DNA of 60,490 nucleotides from Paenibacillus tianmuensis (GTDB lineage: Bacteria > Bacillota > Bacilli > Paenibacillales > NBRC-103111): positions 1 through 60,490 of the forward strand of contig NZ_FMTT01000036.1 of the NCBI RefSeq assembly GCF_900100345.1. The letters run 5' to 3'. Below, piece by piece: positions 18,518 to 30,080 of this stretch; the stretch's first letter is position 1, and the number at the start of each line of letters is the position of its first letter. The notes under the pieces are model-generated. The model was not told the origin of the DNA and made no database searches. It saw nothing but the letters and a program-made list of their open reading frames with translations. Made by a program: the position numbers and the translations under genes.

Positions 18518-18548
18518 AAGTCTCCATTAGGAAACTTGCTTCGTAAGC
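18518..18548 (-). repeat. Box-hairpin repeat upstream of rpsN
   Basis: Minus strand: box GCTTACGAAG (18548-18539), 1 nt, hairpin AAGTTTCC-TAAT-GGAGACTT (18537-18518), then TGGAGG. Relative to the rplJ copy, both arms changed together (AGTTTTC/GAAAACT to AAGTTTCC/GGAGACTT, one G-U pair), which supports a base-paired RNA. Confidence 0.75.
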
Positions 18549-18551
18549 ATG

Positions 18552-19094
18552 TTATTTGGAAAACGGCATACCCAATTGAGCCAACAATTCGCGGGACTCT
18601 TCGTCCGTTTTAGCCGTTGTGACGATAACGATATCCATACCGCGCACTTTATCCACTTTATCGTACTCAACCTCTGGGAAGATGAGTTGTTCTTTCAAAC
18701 CGAGCGTGTAGTTGCCGCGGCCGTCAAAAGCCTTGGTCGATACGCCACGGAAGTCGCGTACACGAGGAAGAGCAACGTTGAACAATTTATCCAAGAAGTG
18801 ATACATACGCTCGCCGCGAAGCGTAACTTTCACACCGATCGGCATATTTTCACGCAGCTTGAAGCCTGCGATCGATTTTTTCGCTCTGGTGATAACCGGC
18901 TTTTGTCCGGAGATCAACTGCAGATCGTTAACAGCGGTATCGAGCACTTTGGAGTTAGCAACTGCTTCTCCAACACCCATGTTGATAACCACTTTTTCAA
19001 TTTTCGGAACCTGCATCACCGTGGTGTAGTTGAATTTCTGCATCAGGGCAGGCGTAATTTCGTTCAAAAAGCGATCTTTCATTCTTGCAGCCAT
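18552..19094 (-). CDS. rplE: 50S ribosomal protein L5
   Basis: A 180-residue 5S-rRNA-binding L5. [20 protein letters not shown] near the start, [15 protein letters not shown], the [20 protein letters not shown] block, and [20 protein letters not shown]. Contacts P-site tRNA in the 50S central protuberance. Confidence 0.98.
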   Translation of the reverse strand: MAARMKDRFLNEITPALMQKFNYTTVMQVPKIEKVVINMGVGEAVANSKVLDTAVNDLQLISGQKPVITRAKKSIAGFKLRENMPIGVKVTLRGERMYHFLDKLFNVALPRVRDFRGVSTKAFDGRGNYTLGLKEQLIFPEVEYDKVDKVRGMDIVIVTTAKTDEESRELLAQLGMPFSK

Positions 19095-19126
19095 GAATCC
19101 GTGTACCTCCCTTCTTACTTATACGA

Positions 19127-19480
19127 TTAGTCGATAACTTCGCCGGATTTTTTCGCAACGCGAACTTTTTTGCCGTTGTCCAGCACTTTGTAACCTACGC
19201 GAGTAGGTTGGCCGCTCTTCGGATCTACCAGCATCACGTTGGATGCGTGGATCGGAGCTTCTTGCGTGATAATGCCGCCTTGCGGATTTTGTTGGGAAGG
19301 CTTCGAATGTTTCTTGATCATGTTCACGCCTTCGACCAGCACACGGTTTTCACGAGGGAATGCTGCGATAACGCGGCCCTTCTTCCCTTTGTCTTTACCG
19401 GTGATAACAAAAACCGTATCGTCTTTTTTCACGTGCAATTTATTGTTATGAGACTCGAGTTTCTTCGGTTGTTTTGGCAT
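19127..19480 (-). CDS. rplX: 50S ribosomal protein L24
   Basis: A 117-residue KOW-domain protein ([20 protein letters not shown]), a primary assembly initiator of the 50S. It carries a short extra N-terminus ([14 protein letters not shown]) compared with ~103-residue Bacillus L24. The ATG at 19480 follows AGGAGGTGTACACA. The repeat at 19498-19527 sits directly upstream. Confidence 0.98.
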   Translation of the reverse strand: MPKQPKKLESHNNKLHVKKDDTVFVITGKDKGKKGRVIAAFPRENRVLVEGVNMIKKHSKPSQQNPQGGIITQEAPIHASNVMLVDPKSGQPTRVGYKVLDNGKKVRVAKKSGEVID

Positions 19481-19497
19481 TGTGTACACCTCCTACA

Positions 19498-19527
19498 AAC
19501 TTTCCTATGAAAGCCGACTTTGTAAGC
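19498..19527 (-). repeat. Box-hairpin repeat upstream of rplX
   Basis: Minus strand: box GCTTACAAAG (19527-19518, one change from consensus), 2 nt, hairpin GGCTTTC-ATAG-GAAAGTT (19515-19498, two G-U pairs), then TGTAGGAGG. It lies in the rplN-rplX gap. Confidence 0.7.
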
Positions 19528-19541
19528 AGCTGCTTGGTTTA

Positions 19542-19910
19542 TTAGATAACTTCCGGAGCCAGAGAAACGATCTTCATGAAGTCTCTGTCGCGAAGTTCGC
19601 GAGCAACCGGTCCGAAGATACGTGTACCGCGCGGGCTCTTATCTTCTTTTACAACTACGGCTGCGTTCTCGTCAAAGCTGATGTAGGATCCGTCCTTACG
19701 GCGAGCACCGCGTCTCGTACGTACGACTACTGCTTTAACCACGTCGCCTTTTTTGACAACGCCACCTGGTGTTGCTTCTTTCACGGAGCAGATGATCAGA
19801 TCACCGATGTTAGCCGTACGACGACCCGTACCACCCAACACACGGATACACATCAGTTGCTTCGCACCAGAGTTGTCAGCTACGCTCAAACGAGTAAAAG
19901 GTTGAATCAT
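19542..19910 (-). CDS. rplN: 50S ribosomal protein L14
   Basis: A 122-residue L14, the exact family length: [20 protein letters not shown], then [27 protein letters not shown] and a C-terminal [17 protein letters not shown]. Forms bridges B5/B8 with 16S rRNA and is the docking site of the silencing factor RsfS. Confidence 0.98.
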   Translation of the reverse strand: MIQPFTRLSVADNSGAKQLMCIRVLGGTGRRTANIGDLIICSVKEATPGGVVKKGDVVKAVVVRTRRGARRKDGSYISFDENAAVVVKEDKSPRGTRIFGPVARELRDRDFMKIVSLAPEVI

Positions 19911-19951
19911 TGTGTATTCCCTCCTTCCGGAATTGATGCCCGATGCTTATA

Positions 19952-20215
19952 TTAAACGATAACCGCTTTTTCTACGACTTCGACCAGTCTCCAACGCTTG
20001 TCTTTGGAAAGCGGACGAGTTTCCATGATTTTCACAACATCGCCGATTTTCGCTTCGTTGTTTTCGTCATGTGCTTTGAATTTTTTCGTATATTTAATGC
20101 GTTTGTGGTACAAGTCGTGTTTTTTGTAGGTTTCTACAGCCACAACGATGGTTTTGTCCATTTTGTCGCTTACGACTTTACCCAGCTGCGTTTTACGCTC
20201 GTTGCGTTCAGCCAT
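19952..20215 (-). CDS. rpsQ: 30S ribosomal protein S17
   Basis: An 87-residue OB-fold S17, [20 protein letters not shown], with [13 protein letters not shown] and [21 protein letters not shown] primary 16S-binding protein. The ATG at 20215 follows GAGGAGGATCTCAGA. Confidence 0.98.
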   Translation of the reverse strand: MAERNERKTQLGKVVSDKMDKTIVVAVETYKKHDLYHKRIKYTKKFKAHDENNEAKIGDVVKIMETRPLSKDKRWRLVEVVEKAVIV

Positions 20216-20239
20216 TCTGAGATCCTCCTCTCTCATTCA

Positions 20240-20440
20240 TTAACTAGTGATTCCCAATTCTCTTTCACGCAAAACAGTCTTTGCCCGGGCAATCTCTTTG
20301 CGGACTTTTTGAATTTGTACGGGATTATCCAGTTGACCTGTAGCCAGTTGAAAACGGAGGTTAAAGAGCTGCTCTTTAAATCCGGCAATCCTTTGTTCGA
20401 TCTCAGCAGTGGTTAAGTTGCGAAATTCACTAGCTTTCAT
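20240..20440 (-). CDS. rpmC: 50S ribosomal protein L29
   Basis: A 66-residue two-helix protein, [20 protein letters not shown], with [21 protein letters not shown] residues in the middle. Near the exit tunnel, where it helps dock SRP and trigger factor. Its start overlaps the rplP stop by 11 bp, implying translational coupling. Confidence 0.97.
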   Translation of the reverse strand: MKASEFRNLTTAEIEQRIAGFKEQLFNLRFQLATGQLDNPVQIQKVRKEIARAKTVLRERELGITS

Positions 20441-20864
20441 TTACTTCACCACCTACTTCTTCTCTTTTCACAAACTTCGTTTTCATCGGCAGCTTGTGAG
20501 AGGCGAGACGCATAGCTTCACGGGCGATTTCTTCGCTTACGCCAGCAAGTTCGAACATAACTTTGCCCGGCTTAACGACAGCAACCCATTTTTCTACGTT
20601 ACCTTTACCGCTACCCATCCGAACTTCAAGCGGCTTTTGGGTGATCGGTTTGGAAGGGAAAATTTTGATCCAAACTTTACCGCCCCGCTTGATGTAACGA
20701 GTCATCGCAATACGGGCAGCTTCGATTTGACGGTTGGATACCCAAGCCGGCTCCATCGCTTGCAAGCCGTATTCACCGAAATGAACTTCCGTACCGCCTT
20801 TGGCGCGACCACGCATATTTCCGCGGTGCTCTTTGCGGTGTTTCACACGTTTAGGAACTAACAT
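20430..20864 (-). CDS. rplP: 50S ribosomal protein L16
   Basis: A 144-residue L16 at the A-site/central protuberance. [20 protein letters not shown] start, [20 protein letters not shown], and [20 protein letters not shown]. Starts 2 bp after rpsC and overlaps rpmC. Confidence 0.98.
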   Translation of the reverse strand: MLVPKRVKHRKEHRGNMRGRAKGGTEVHFGEYGLQAMEPAWVSNRQIEAARIAMTRYIKRGGKVWIKIFPSKPITQKPLEVRMGSGKGNVEKWVAVVKPGKVMFELAGVSEEIAREAMRLASHKLPMKTKFVKREEVGGEVNES

Positions 20865-20866
20865 GA

Positions 20867-21532
20867 TTAGTTGCCTCCTTCCGTAGCAGCCTTTTTCTTA
20901 GCCGTTGGAAGAACTTCGCCACGATAGATCCATACTTTTACGCCGATCCGACCGTAAGTGGTGTGAGCTTCTGCCGTACCGTAGTCGATGTCCGCACGCA
21001 ATGTATGAAGAGGAACCGTACCCTCGCTGTAACCTTCCGTTCTGGCGATTTCCGCTCCACCCAGACGACCGCTGACAGATGTCTTGATCCCTTTTGCGCC
21101 GGCTCTCATCGTTCTTTGAATCGCTTGTTTCAGTGCACGACGGAACGATACGCGACGCTCCAGTTGTTGTGCAATGCTTTCTGCAACCAAGATCGCATCC
21201 AGTTCCGGTCGTTTTACTTCAGAGATGTTGATGTGTACTTTTTTGCCGTTCGTCAACTTAGTCAGGTAGCCGCGGATAACCTCAACCTCGGAACCACCTT
21301 TACCGATAACCATGCCTGGCTTCGCCGTATGAACCGTCACGTTCACGCGATTAGCGGCACGCTCGATTTCAATGCGGGAAACGGCAGATTCTTTCAACTT
21401 TTGTTTCAAATATTCACGGATTTTTACGTCTTCCATCAGCAAATCGCCGAAATCTTTACCGGCGTACCATTTGGATTCCCAATCACGGATAATGCCGATA
21501 CGAAGTCCTACCGGGTTTACTTTTTGACCCAC
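20867..21532 (-). CDS. rpsC: 30S ribosomal protein S3
   Basis: A 221-residue S3 with an N-terminal KH-2 domain ([19 protein letters not shown]) and a C-terminal domain with [17 protein letters not shown]. It lines the mRNA entry tunnel with S4 and S5. [20 protein letters not shown] start; the lysine-rich tail is family-typical. Confidence 0.98.
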   Translation of the reverse strand: MGQKVNPVGLRIGIIRDWESKWYAGKDFGDLLMEDVKIREYLKQKLKESAVSRIEIERAANRVNVTVHTAKPGMVIGKGGSEVEVIRGYLTKLTNGKKVHINISEVKRPELDAILVAESIAQQLERRVSFRRALKQAIQRTMRAGAKGIKTSVSGRLGGAEIARTEGYSEGTVPLHTLRADIDYGTAEAHTTYGRIGVKVWIYRGEVLPTAKKKAATEGGN

Positions 21533-21545
21533 ACGTTGTCCCTCC

Positions 21546-21881
21546 TTATTTCTCAGATACCACTAATGTAATGTGGCTGGTACGTTTATTGATGCGGCTT
21601 GCACGACCCATCGCACGAGGGCGGAATCTTTTCAAAGTCGGGCCTTGGTCCACAAATACTTGCGAAACCACCAGACTATTAGGATCCATGGAGTAGTTAT
21701 GCTCCGCATTGGCAATAGCCGAGTTGAGCAATTTCTCAACGATCGGTGAAGCCGCCTTCGGCGTGTGACGTAGAATTGCGATCGCTTCGCCCACTTGCTT
21801 GCCGCGGATCAAGTCAACAACGAGTTGCGCTTTGCGCGGAGCAATTCGAACGTATCTTACAATAGCTTTAGCTTGTTGCAT
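21546..21881 (-). CDS. rplV: 50S ribosomal protein L22
   Basis: A 111-residue L22: [36 protein letters not shown], and the exit-tunnel beta hairpin [20 protein letters not shown], which looks wild-type at macrolide-relevant positions. The ATG at 21881 follows GAGAGGAGGTACATCC. Confidence 0.98.
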   Translation of the reverse strand: MQQAKAIVRYVRIAPRKAQLVVDLIRGKQVGEAIAILRHTPKAASPIVEKLLNSAIANAEHNYSMDPNSLVVSQVFVDQGPTLKRFRPRAMGRASRINKRTSHITLVVSEK

Positions 21882-21926
21882 GGATGTACCTCCTCTCATT
21901 CACAAACTGATCTGTAGGTTCCGAGC

Positions 21927-22208
21927 CTAGCGTCTACCCGTCTTCTTGTCGTCGTCGTGCCCTTTGTAAGTACGGGTTGGTGCAAACTCACCGAGTTTAT
22001 GTCCGACCATGTCTTCCGTTACGTATACCGGAACATGCTTTCTGCCGTCATACACACCGAACGTGTGACCGATGAATTGCGGGAAAATCGTAGAGCGGCG
22101 AGACCAAGTTTTGATCACTTGCTTCTTCACGCCCTCAACGTTCATGCCTTCGACTTTCTTCAAAAGGTAGCCATCTACGAAAGGCCCTTTTTTCAAACTG
22201 CGACCCAT
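21927..22208 (-). CDS. rpsS: 30S ribosomal protein S19
   Basis: A 93-residue S19 of the 30S head: [40 protein letters not shown] and the [16 protein letters not shown] end. Between rplB and rplV in the usual S10 order. Confidence 0.98.
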   Translation of the reverse strand: MGRSLKKGPFVDGYLLKKVEGMNVEGVKKQVIKTWSRRSTIFPQFIGHTFGVYDGRKHVPVYVTEDMVGHKLGEFAPTRTYKGHDDDKKTGRR

Positions 22209-22247
22209 GCTTCGTTCCTCCCTTCTTTAACCGAACCGAAAAAGTAA

Positions 22248-23078
22248 TTACTTCGTGCGGCGACGTACAATATATTGATTGGAAGCTTTGTTTTTCTTCC
22301 GTGTTTTGTATCCGAGCGTCGGTTTGCCCCAAGGAGACATCGGGGATTTGCGTCCGATCGGGGAACGACCTTCACCACCACCGTGCGGGTGATCGTTCGG
22401 GTTCATAACGGAACCGCGAACTTCCGGTCTTTGACCGAGCCAACGGGAACGGCCGGCTTTACCGATTTTCACGAGTTCGTAATCTTCGTTACCTACGGAA
22501 CCGATTGTCGCGCGGCAAACTTTGAGGATTTTTCTCATTTCGCCGGAAGACAAGCGAACTGTTACATATCTCTCTTCTTTACCGAGCAATTGAGCTTCCG
22601 TACCGGCTGCGCGAACCAATTGTCCGCCTTTGCCAGGCTTCAGCTCGATGTTGTGGATAACCGTACCTACCGGAATGTTTTCCAAAGGAAGAGCGTTACC
22701 GATTTTGATGTCGGCATCCGGACCGGATACGATTTGATCGCCCACTTTCAAGCCTTTCGGAGCGATGATGTAGCGTTTCTCGCCATCCACGTAGTGGATC
22801 AATGCGATGTTAGCGGAACGGTTCGGGTCGTATTCGATTGTAGCAACGCGACCAGGTATTCCATCTTTGTTCCGTTTGAAATCGATGATGCGGTATTTAC
22901 GTTTATGTCCGCCGCCTTGGTGACGAACCGTAATTTTACCTTGGTTGTTCCGACCCGCTTTTTTGCTCAAAGGAGCCAAAAGCGATTTCTCCGGTGTGGA
23001 TGTTGTGATTTCTTCAAAAGTAGAAACCGACATCGCACGTCTCGCAGGAGAGGTTGGTTTATATTTTTTAATTGGCAC
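22248..23078 (-). CDS. rplB: 50S ribosomal protein L2
   Basis: A 276-residue L2, needed for subunit joining and peptidyl-transferase organisation. [20 protein letters not shown] start, [20 protein letters not shown], and the conserved [20 protein letters not shown] loop with the functionally important His. Family-standard length. Confidence 0.99.
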   Translation of the reverse strand: MPIKKYKPTSPARRAMSVSTFEEITTSTPEKSLLAPLSKKAGRNNQGKITVRHQGGGHKRKYRIIDFKRNKDGIPGRVATIEYDPNRSANIALIHYVDGEKRYIIAPKGLKVGDQIVSGPDADIKIGNALPLENIPVGTVIHNIELKPGKGGQLVRAAGTEAQLLGKEERYVTVRLSSGEMRKILKVCRATIGSVGNEDYELVKIGKAGRSRWLGQRPEVRGSVMNPNDHPHGGGEGRSPIGRKSPMSPWGKPTLGYKTRKKNKASNQYIVRRRTK

Positions 23079-23104
23079 GTGGATTCCCTCCTTACTTCAA
23101 AAAA

Positions 23105-23401
23105 TTAAACTTGCGAGTTTTCAAAGAACTCCAGCTCTTTGCTGTCTGCGCTTAAAGTGACGATCGCTTTTTTCCATTCAGACGTATATCCGGAATAACG
23201 GCCATAACGCTTCGGCTTCGCCGGCATTCTGAGCGTATTTACGTTCGTTACTTTTACTTTGAAGATTTGCTCGATCGCTTGTTTGACTTCCGTTTTATTC
23301 GAACGGATGTCCACTTCGAACACATATTTCTTTTCCGCCATCATTTCGCTGGAACGTTCGGTAATGACCGGGCGCTTGATAATATCGCGAGGGTTCTTCA
23401 T
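23105..23401 (-). CDS. rplW: 50S ribosomal protein L23
   Basis: A 98-residue exit-site L23, [20 protein letters not shown], with [20 protein letters not shown]. Docking point for trigger factor and SRP. The start overlaps the rplD stop by one base (TAATG). Confidence 0.98.
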   Translation of the reverse strand: MKNPRDIIKRPVITERSSEMMAEKKYVFEVDIRSNKTEVKQAIEQIFKVKVTNVNTLRMPAKPKRYGRYSGYTSEWKKAIVTLSADSKELEFFENSQV

Positions 23402-24024
23402 TACGCAAACACCTCCTCTACCTTTTGCACCGCATCCTTCGTAATGATCAGCTTGTCGTAGACCATAACATCAAGCACGTTGATTCCTTCGGCAGCAACA
23501 AACTTCACGCCAGGAATGTTACGTGCGGACAATGCTACGTTCTCGTCATACGAAGCCGTCACAACCAAAGCTTTACGATCCACTTTGAGGTTATTCAAAA
23601 TCGCTGCAAATTCTTTCGTTTTCGGTTGAGCCAATTGCAATTGGTCAAGCACGATAATTTCGCTTGCCTTCACCTTGGAAGACAACGCGGACTTGATCGC
23701 CAAACGACGAACTTTTTTAGGCAATTTGTAGGCATAGCTGCGAGGTGTCGGACCAAAAACGGTACCGCCGCCTTTCCATTGTGGAGAGCGGATGCTACCT
23801 TGACGAGCACGGCCTGTGCCTTTTTGTTTCCACGGTTTACGGCCACCGCCGCGAACCTCGGAACGGCCTTTCGTTTTATGCGTACCGGCACGAAGGGACG
23901 CACGCTGCATCAATACCGCTTCATTCAATACATGAACGTGCGGTTCGATTCCGAACACGCTATCCGCGAGTTCCACTTCGCCTACTTGGGCACCACTAAC
24001 GTTAAACACTGCTACTTTTGGCAT
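23401..24024 (-). CDS. rplD: 50S ribosomal protein L4
   Basis: A 207-residue L4 lining the exit tunnel: [40 protein letters not shown] in the extended tunnel loop, and [20 protein letters not shown]. In several bacteria L4 represses its own S10 operon; the rpsJ leader hairpin here could be the target, but that is inference. Confidence 0.98.
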   Translation of the reverse strand: MPKVAVFNVSGAQVGEVELADSVFGIEPHVHVLNEAVLMQRASLRAGTHKTKGRSEVRGGGRKPWKQKGTGRARQGSIRSPQWKGGGTVFGPTPRSYAYKLPKKVRRLAIKSALSSKVKASEIIVLDQLQLAQPKTKEFAAILNNLKVDRKALVVTASYDENVALSARNIPGVKFVAAEGINVLDVMVYDKLIITKDAVQKVEEVFA

Positions 24025-24048
24025 TTGTTATCCTCCTTTCCCGCTTTC

Positions 24049-24675
24049 TTACTTCTTCACCGAAGACTTTATCGTAACGAAGCTGTTTTTAGGGCCCGGA
24101 ATGGAGCCTTTGATCAGAAGAACGTTGCGTTCAACGTCTACTTTCACAACTTCGAGCTTTTGAATCGTAACGGTTTCCGTACCCATGTGACCCGGCAGTT
24201 TCTTGCCTTTTGGAACACGGTTAGCCTGGATGGAACCCATCGAACCCGGACCGCGATGGTAACGGGAACCGTGAGACATCGGACCAGTGGATTGGTTATG
24301 TCTTTTGATAACGCCTTGGAATCCTTTACCTTTGGACGTTCCTGTTACATCAACGAATTCACCTTCGGAGAATACGTCGGCTTTGATTTCTTGGCCAACC
24401 TCATACTCAGAAATCTGAACGCCGCGAAGCTCCTTAACGTAGCGCTTAGGCGTTGCGCCCGCTTTTTTCGCATGGCCCAACTCAGGTTTGTTCGCGTTCT
24501 TTTCTTTCTTATCGGCAAAACCGATTTGGATGGCTTCGTAACCGTCGTTCTCCGAATCCTTCTTCTGCAGCACAGCGCAAGGACCCGCTTGAATTACAGT
24601 TACCGGCACAACCAATCCTTCCGGCGTAAATACTTGAGTCATCCCAAGCTTTTTACCTAAGATACCTTTTGTCAT
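24049..24675 (-). CDS. rplC: 50S ribosomal protein L3
   Basis: A 208-residue L3: [40 protein letters not shown] and [20 protein letters not shown], the loop reaching the peptidyl-transferase centre. The ATG at 24675 follows AAAGAGGTGTCAACG; the GTG three codons earlier is inside that site. Confidence 0.98.
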   Translation of the reverse strand: MTKGILGKKLGMTQVFTPEGLVVPVTVIQAGPCAVLQKKDSENDGYEAIQIGFADKKEKNANKPELGHAKKAGATPKRYVKELRGVQISEYEVGQEIKADVFSEGEFVDVTGTSKGKGFQGVIKRHNQSTGPMSHGSRYHRGPGSMGSIQANRVPKGKKLPGHMGTETVTIQKLEVVKVDVERNVLLIKGSIPGPKNSFVTIKSSVKK

Positions 24676-24729
24676 CGTTGACACCTCTTTTCCTCTCTTG
24701 CTTGTCGCTTATTTATCCACAAACGTATA

Positions 24730-25168
<439 letters not shown>

Positions 25169-25175
25169 GTTCACT

Positions 25176-25204
25176 ATTATATTAAAAACAAAAGCAAAAA
25201 GCAA
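25176..25204 (-). promoter_or_regulatory. sigma-A promoter of the S10-spc-alpha run
   Basis: TTGCTT (25204-25199), 17 bp, TATAAT (25181-25176), just downstream of the tuf terminator. The T-rich spacer and upstream tract fit a strong ribosomal promoter. Confidence 0.8.
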
Positions 25205-25224
25205 GAAAAAATTCGACATTCACC

Positions 25225-25266
25225 TAAAAAAATTAAAAAGCCCTTCATCTCATAGAGATGAAGGGC
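25225..25266 (-). terminator. Terminator after tuf
   Basis: Perfect 12-bp stem GCCCTTCATCTC / GAGATGAAGGGC with a 3-nt loop and T-rich tail (TTTTTAATTTTTTT) on the minus strand. It separates the str operon from the S10 operon. Confidence 0.95.
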
Positions 25267-25284
25267 AAAGTCCGGAGACTAGGA

Positions 25285-26475
25285 TTACTTCGTGATGGAA
25301 GCAACGGCACCGGCACCAACGGTACGGCCGCCTTCGCGGATAGCGAAGCGAGTACCTTCTTCGATAGCGATCGGAGCGATCAGCTCAACCGTTACCGTGA
25401 TGTTGTCGCCAGGCATAACCATCTCTGTGCCTTCCGGCAGGCTGATGATACCCGTAACGTCCGTTGTACGGAAGTAGAATTGCGGACGGTAGCCAGTGAA
25501 GAACGGCTTATGACGTCCACCCTCTTCTTTAGTCAAAACGTAGATTTGAGCGGAGAAGTTCGTGTGCGGTTTAACCGAAGCCGGTTTAGCCAAAACTTGT
25601 CCACGCTCGATGTCTTTACGGTCTACACCGCGAAGCAGTGCGCCGATGTTGTCGCCCGCTTGAGCGGAATCCAGAAGCTTACGGAACATTTCTACGCCCG
25701 TAACAACGCATTTGCGAGTTTCTTCAGCCAGACCGATGATTTCGATCTCGTCACCGACTTTAACTACACCGCGCTCTACGCGACCTGTAGCAACGGTACC
25801 ACGACCAGTGATCGTGAACACGTCCTCTACCGGCATCAAGAAAGGCTTGTCAGTGGCGCGCTCAGGCGTCGGGATGTAGGAATCGATGTGCTCAAACAGC
25901 TCAACGATTTTGTCAGCCCAAGGACCGTCTGGGTTTTGCAGTGCTTCACGAGCTGCACCGCGAACGATTGGAGTGTCGTCGCCCGGGAACTCATACTCGT
26001 TGAGCAGGTCGCGAACTTCCATTTCAACCAGTTCAAGAAGCTCTTCGTCTTCAACCATGTCGCATTTGTTGAGGAATACGACGATGTAAGGTACGCCTAC
26101 TTGGCGGGAGAGCAGGATGTGCTCGCGAGTTTGCGGCATAGGGCCGTCAGCTGCGGATACAACCAGGATCGCGCCGTCCATTTGAGCCGCACCAGTGATC
26201 ATGTTTTTAACGTAGTCGGCGTGGCCTGGGCAGTCAACGTGTGCGTAGTGACGGTTAGGAGTTTCATATTCAACGTGCGCAGTGGAGATTGTGATACCGC
26301 GCTCGCGCTCTTCCGGAGCTTTGTCGATTTGGTCGAATGCTACAGCAGCACCGCCGTATTTTTTGGACAATACAGTCGTGATTGCAGCAGTCAAAGTTGT
26401 TTTACCATGGTCAACGTGACCGATGGTACCAATGTTAACGTGCGGTTTATTACGCTCAAATTTCGCTTTTGCCAT
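25285..26475 (-). CDS. tuf: Elongation factor Tu
   Basis: A 396-residue GTPase delivering aminoacyl-tRNA to the A site, identical in length to B. subtilis EF-Tu. G1 [10 protein letters not shown]2 region RGITI, G3 DCPGHADY, G4 NKCD, G5 SAAD-type. Domain II/III motifs [16 protein letters not shown] and [13 protein letters not shown] are present. Behind fusA, ending the str operon at a strong terminator. Confidence 0.99.
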   Translation of the reverse strand: MAKAKFERNKPHVNIGTIGHVDHGKTTLTAAITTVLSKKYGGAAVAFDQIDKAPEERERGITISTAHVEYETPNRHYAHVDCPGHADYVKNMITGAAQMDGAILVVSAADGPMPQTREHILLSRQVGVPYIVVFLNKCDMVEDEELLELVEMEVRDLLNEYEFPGDDTPIVRGAAREALQNPDGPWADKIVELFEHIDSYIPTPERATDKPFLMPVEDVFTITGRGTVATGRVERGVVKVGDEIEIIGLAEETRKCVVTGVEMFRKLLDSAQAGDNIGALLRGVDRKDIERGQVLAKPASVKPHTNFSAQIYVLTKEEGGRHKPFFTGYRPQFYFRTTDVTGIISLPEGTEMVMPGDNITVTVELIAPIAIEEGTRFAIREGGRTVGAGAVASITK

Positions 26476-26507
26476 GAGTAGATTGCCTCCTTAAATAACT
26501 AAATATA

Positions 26508-28583
<2,076 letters not shown>

Positions 28584-28618
28584 CAGGTTGTCTCCTTCCT
28601 ATTGATAGGAATAAAATG

Positions 28619-29089
28619 TTACCAACGATAGTGCGCGAACGCTCTGTTGGCTTCAGCCATTTTGTGCGTGTCTTCACGTTTTTTAACGGAAGCGCCCGTG
28701 TTGTTGCTTGCATCGATGATCTCTTGCGCCAGTCTTTCTTCCATCGTCTTCTCACCACGCAGGCGGGAGTAGTTGACGAGCCAGCGAAGTCCGAGCGTCG
28801 ATCGGCGTTCAGGTCTAACCTCAATCGGCACTTGGTAGTTAGCTCCCCCCACACGGCGGGCTTTAACTTCGAGAACAGGCATGATGTTTTTGATGGCTTG
28901 TTCGAAAACTTCCATCGGCTCTTTACCTGTACGCTCTTGAATCAGATTGAAAGCATTGTAAAGCAGCTGTTGTGCTACTCCTCTTTTACCATCAATCATG
29001 ATGCGGTTGATCAAACGGGTAACAAGCTTGCTGTTATACACCGGATCTGGCAATACGTCTCTGCGAGTAACTGGACCTTTACGAGGCAT
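28619..29089 (-). CDS. rpsG: 30S ribosomal protein S7
   Basis: A 156-residue S7, which nucleates the 30S head. [20 protein letters not shown] start, [20 protein letters not shown], and [20 protein letters not shown]. Standard length and position behind rpsL. Confidence 0.99.
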   Translation of the reverse strand: MPRKGPVTRRDVLPDPVYNSKLVTRLINRIMIDGKRGVAQQLLYNAFNLIQERTGKEPMEVFEQAIKNIMPVLEVKARRVGGANYQVPIEVRPERRSTLGLRWLVNYSRLRGEKTMEERLAQEIIDASNNTGASVKKREDTHKMAEANRAFAHYRW

Positions 29090-29136
29090 AGTTATCCCCC
29101 TTTCTCAAAAAGTTCATTAGATTAGATTTCTACTCA

Positions 29137-29556
29137 TTATTTCTTCACTTTCGGGCGTTTCGCGCCGTACTTGGAACGAGCTTGTTTACGGTTGTTCACG
29201 CCTGCAGTATCAAGCGCGCCGCGAACGATATGGTAACGTACCCCCGGAAGGTCTTTTACCCGACCTCCGCGAATCAGAACCACGCTGTGCTCTTGCAGGT
29301 TATGTCCGATACCCGGGATGTAAGCTGTAACCTCGACACGGTTGGTCAAACGAACACGCGCATACTTACGAAGTGCGGAGTTCGGTTTCTTCGGCGTCAT
29401 CGTACCTACACGAGTGCACACACCGCGTTTTTGAGGGGAGCTCAGATCCGTCGCTTCTCTTTTCAGAGCGTTGAAGCCTCTTTGAAGAGCAGGGGATTTG
29501 GATTTTACAACTTTAGCTTGACGTCCTTTACGAACGAGCTGGTTAATTGTTGGCAT
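29137..29556 (-). CDS. rpsL: 30S ribosomal protein S12
   Basis: A 139-residue decoding-site S12. [40 protein letters not shown] and [20 protein letters not shown]; the lysines whose change gives streptomycin resistance are wild-type. The ATG at 29556 follows GGAGGTGGCCAAA; the frame is open further upstream but lacks a ribosome site. Confidence 0.98.
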   Translation of the reverse strand: MPTINQLVRKGRQAKVVKSKSPALQRGFNALKREATDLSSPQKRGVCTRVGTMTPKKPNSALRKYARVRLTNRVEVTAYIPGIGHNLQEHSVVLIRGGRVKDLPGVRYHIVRGALDTAGVNNRKQARSKYGAKRPKVKK

Positions 29557-29679
29557 TTTGGCCACCTCCTTCATTGTAATGATGTTGCATTTTTCAAGCC
29601 CACAGATCCAGGCGAGTCGCAAATGAACAAAGGAAAAGTTTTTGCCCTCGATCCATGACTGTTTCTCGGACAAAAACGG

Positions 29680-29931
29680 TTATTCATTCACCACCGCAGC
29701 CACAGCTGCGCCTACATCGATTCCACACGCTTTACCTAACATTTTCATGGAGTCCACGTATGTCACTTTAACCCCGAATTCCTTGCAGAGGTTAACTATT
29801 TTTATCGTAATTCGCGGATCTGCATCTTTTGCAATGAACACTTCCGTGGCTTGGCTTTGCTCCACCGTTTTCATCGCTTGCTTCGTGCCAATAGTCAGTT
29901 TCGTTGCCTGCTTCACTCTATCATAAGACAT
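29680..29931 (-). CDS. rplGB: L7Ae-family K-turn RNA-binding protein (YbxF-like)
   Basis: An 83-residue L7Ae/L30e-fold protein: KLTIGTKQAMKTVEQSQATE, VFIAKDADPRI, and CKEFGVKVTYVDSMKMLGKA. B. subtilis YbxF at this location binds kink-turn RNA and associates with the ribosome; its purpose is unclear. The ATG at 29931 follows GGAGGGGTTGTCAC. First gene of the str operon. Confidence 0.9.
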   Translation of the reverse strand: MSYDRVKQATKLTIGTKQAMKTVEQSQATEVFIAKDADPRITIKIVNLCKEFGVKVTYVDSMKMLGKACGIDVGAAVAAVVNE

Positions 29932-29985
29932 GTGACAACCCCTCCAAGGGCCAGGTGACGAGCCTCTAAAATGGCACACTTTGAT

Positions 29986-30014
29986 ATATTATCATTTCAA
30001 TTATACCCTGTCAA
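29986..30014 (-). promoter_or_regulatory. sigma-A promoter of the str operon
   Basis: TTGACA (30014-30009), 17 bp, TAATAT (29991-29986) with TGA just before it. The -35 follows directly on the T-tail of the rpoC terminator. Confidence 0.85.
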
Positions 30015-30070
30015 GAATAAAGACTTGCCTTTAAACAAAATTTTTCAATTCAAATTTTAAAGGCAAGTCT
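30012..30070 (-). terminator. Terminator after rpoC
   Basis: Perfect 15-bp inverted repeat AGACTTGCCTTTAAA (30070-30056) / TTTAAAGGCAAGTCT (30035-30021) with a 20-nt AT-rich loop and tail TTTATTCTT. The tail is weak, so some read-through into the str operon is possible. Confidence 0.75.
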
Positions 30071-30080
30071 ATGAGATGCT

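Noticed and set aside
25258..26481. 407-residue plus-strand ORF opposite tuf
   Set aside because: Runs exactly along tuf and its terminator in the opposite direction; no independent coding signal.
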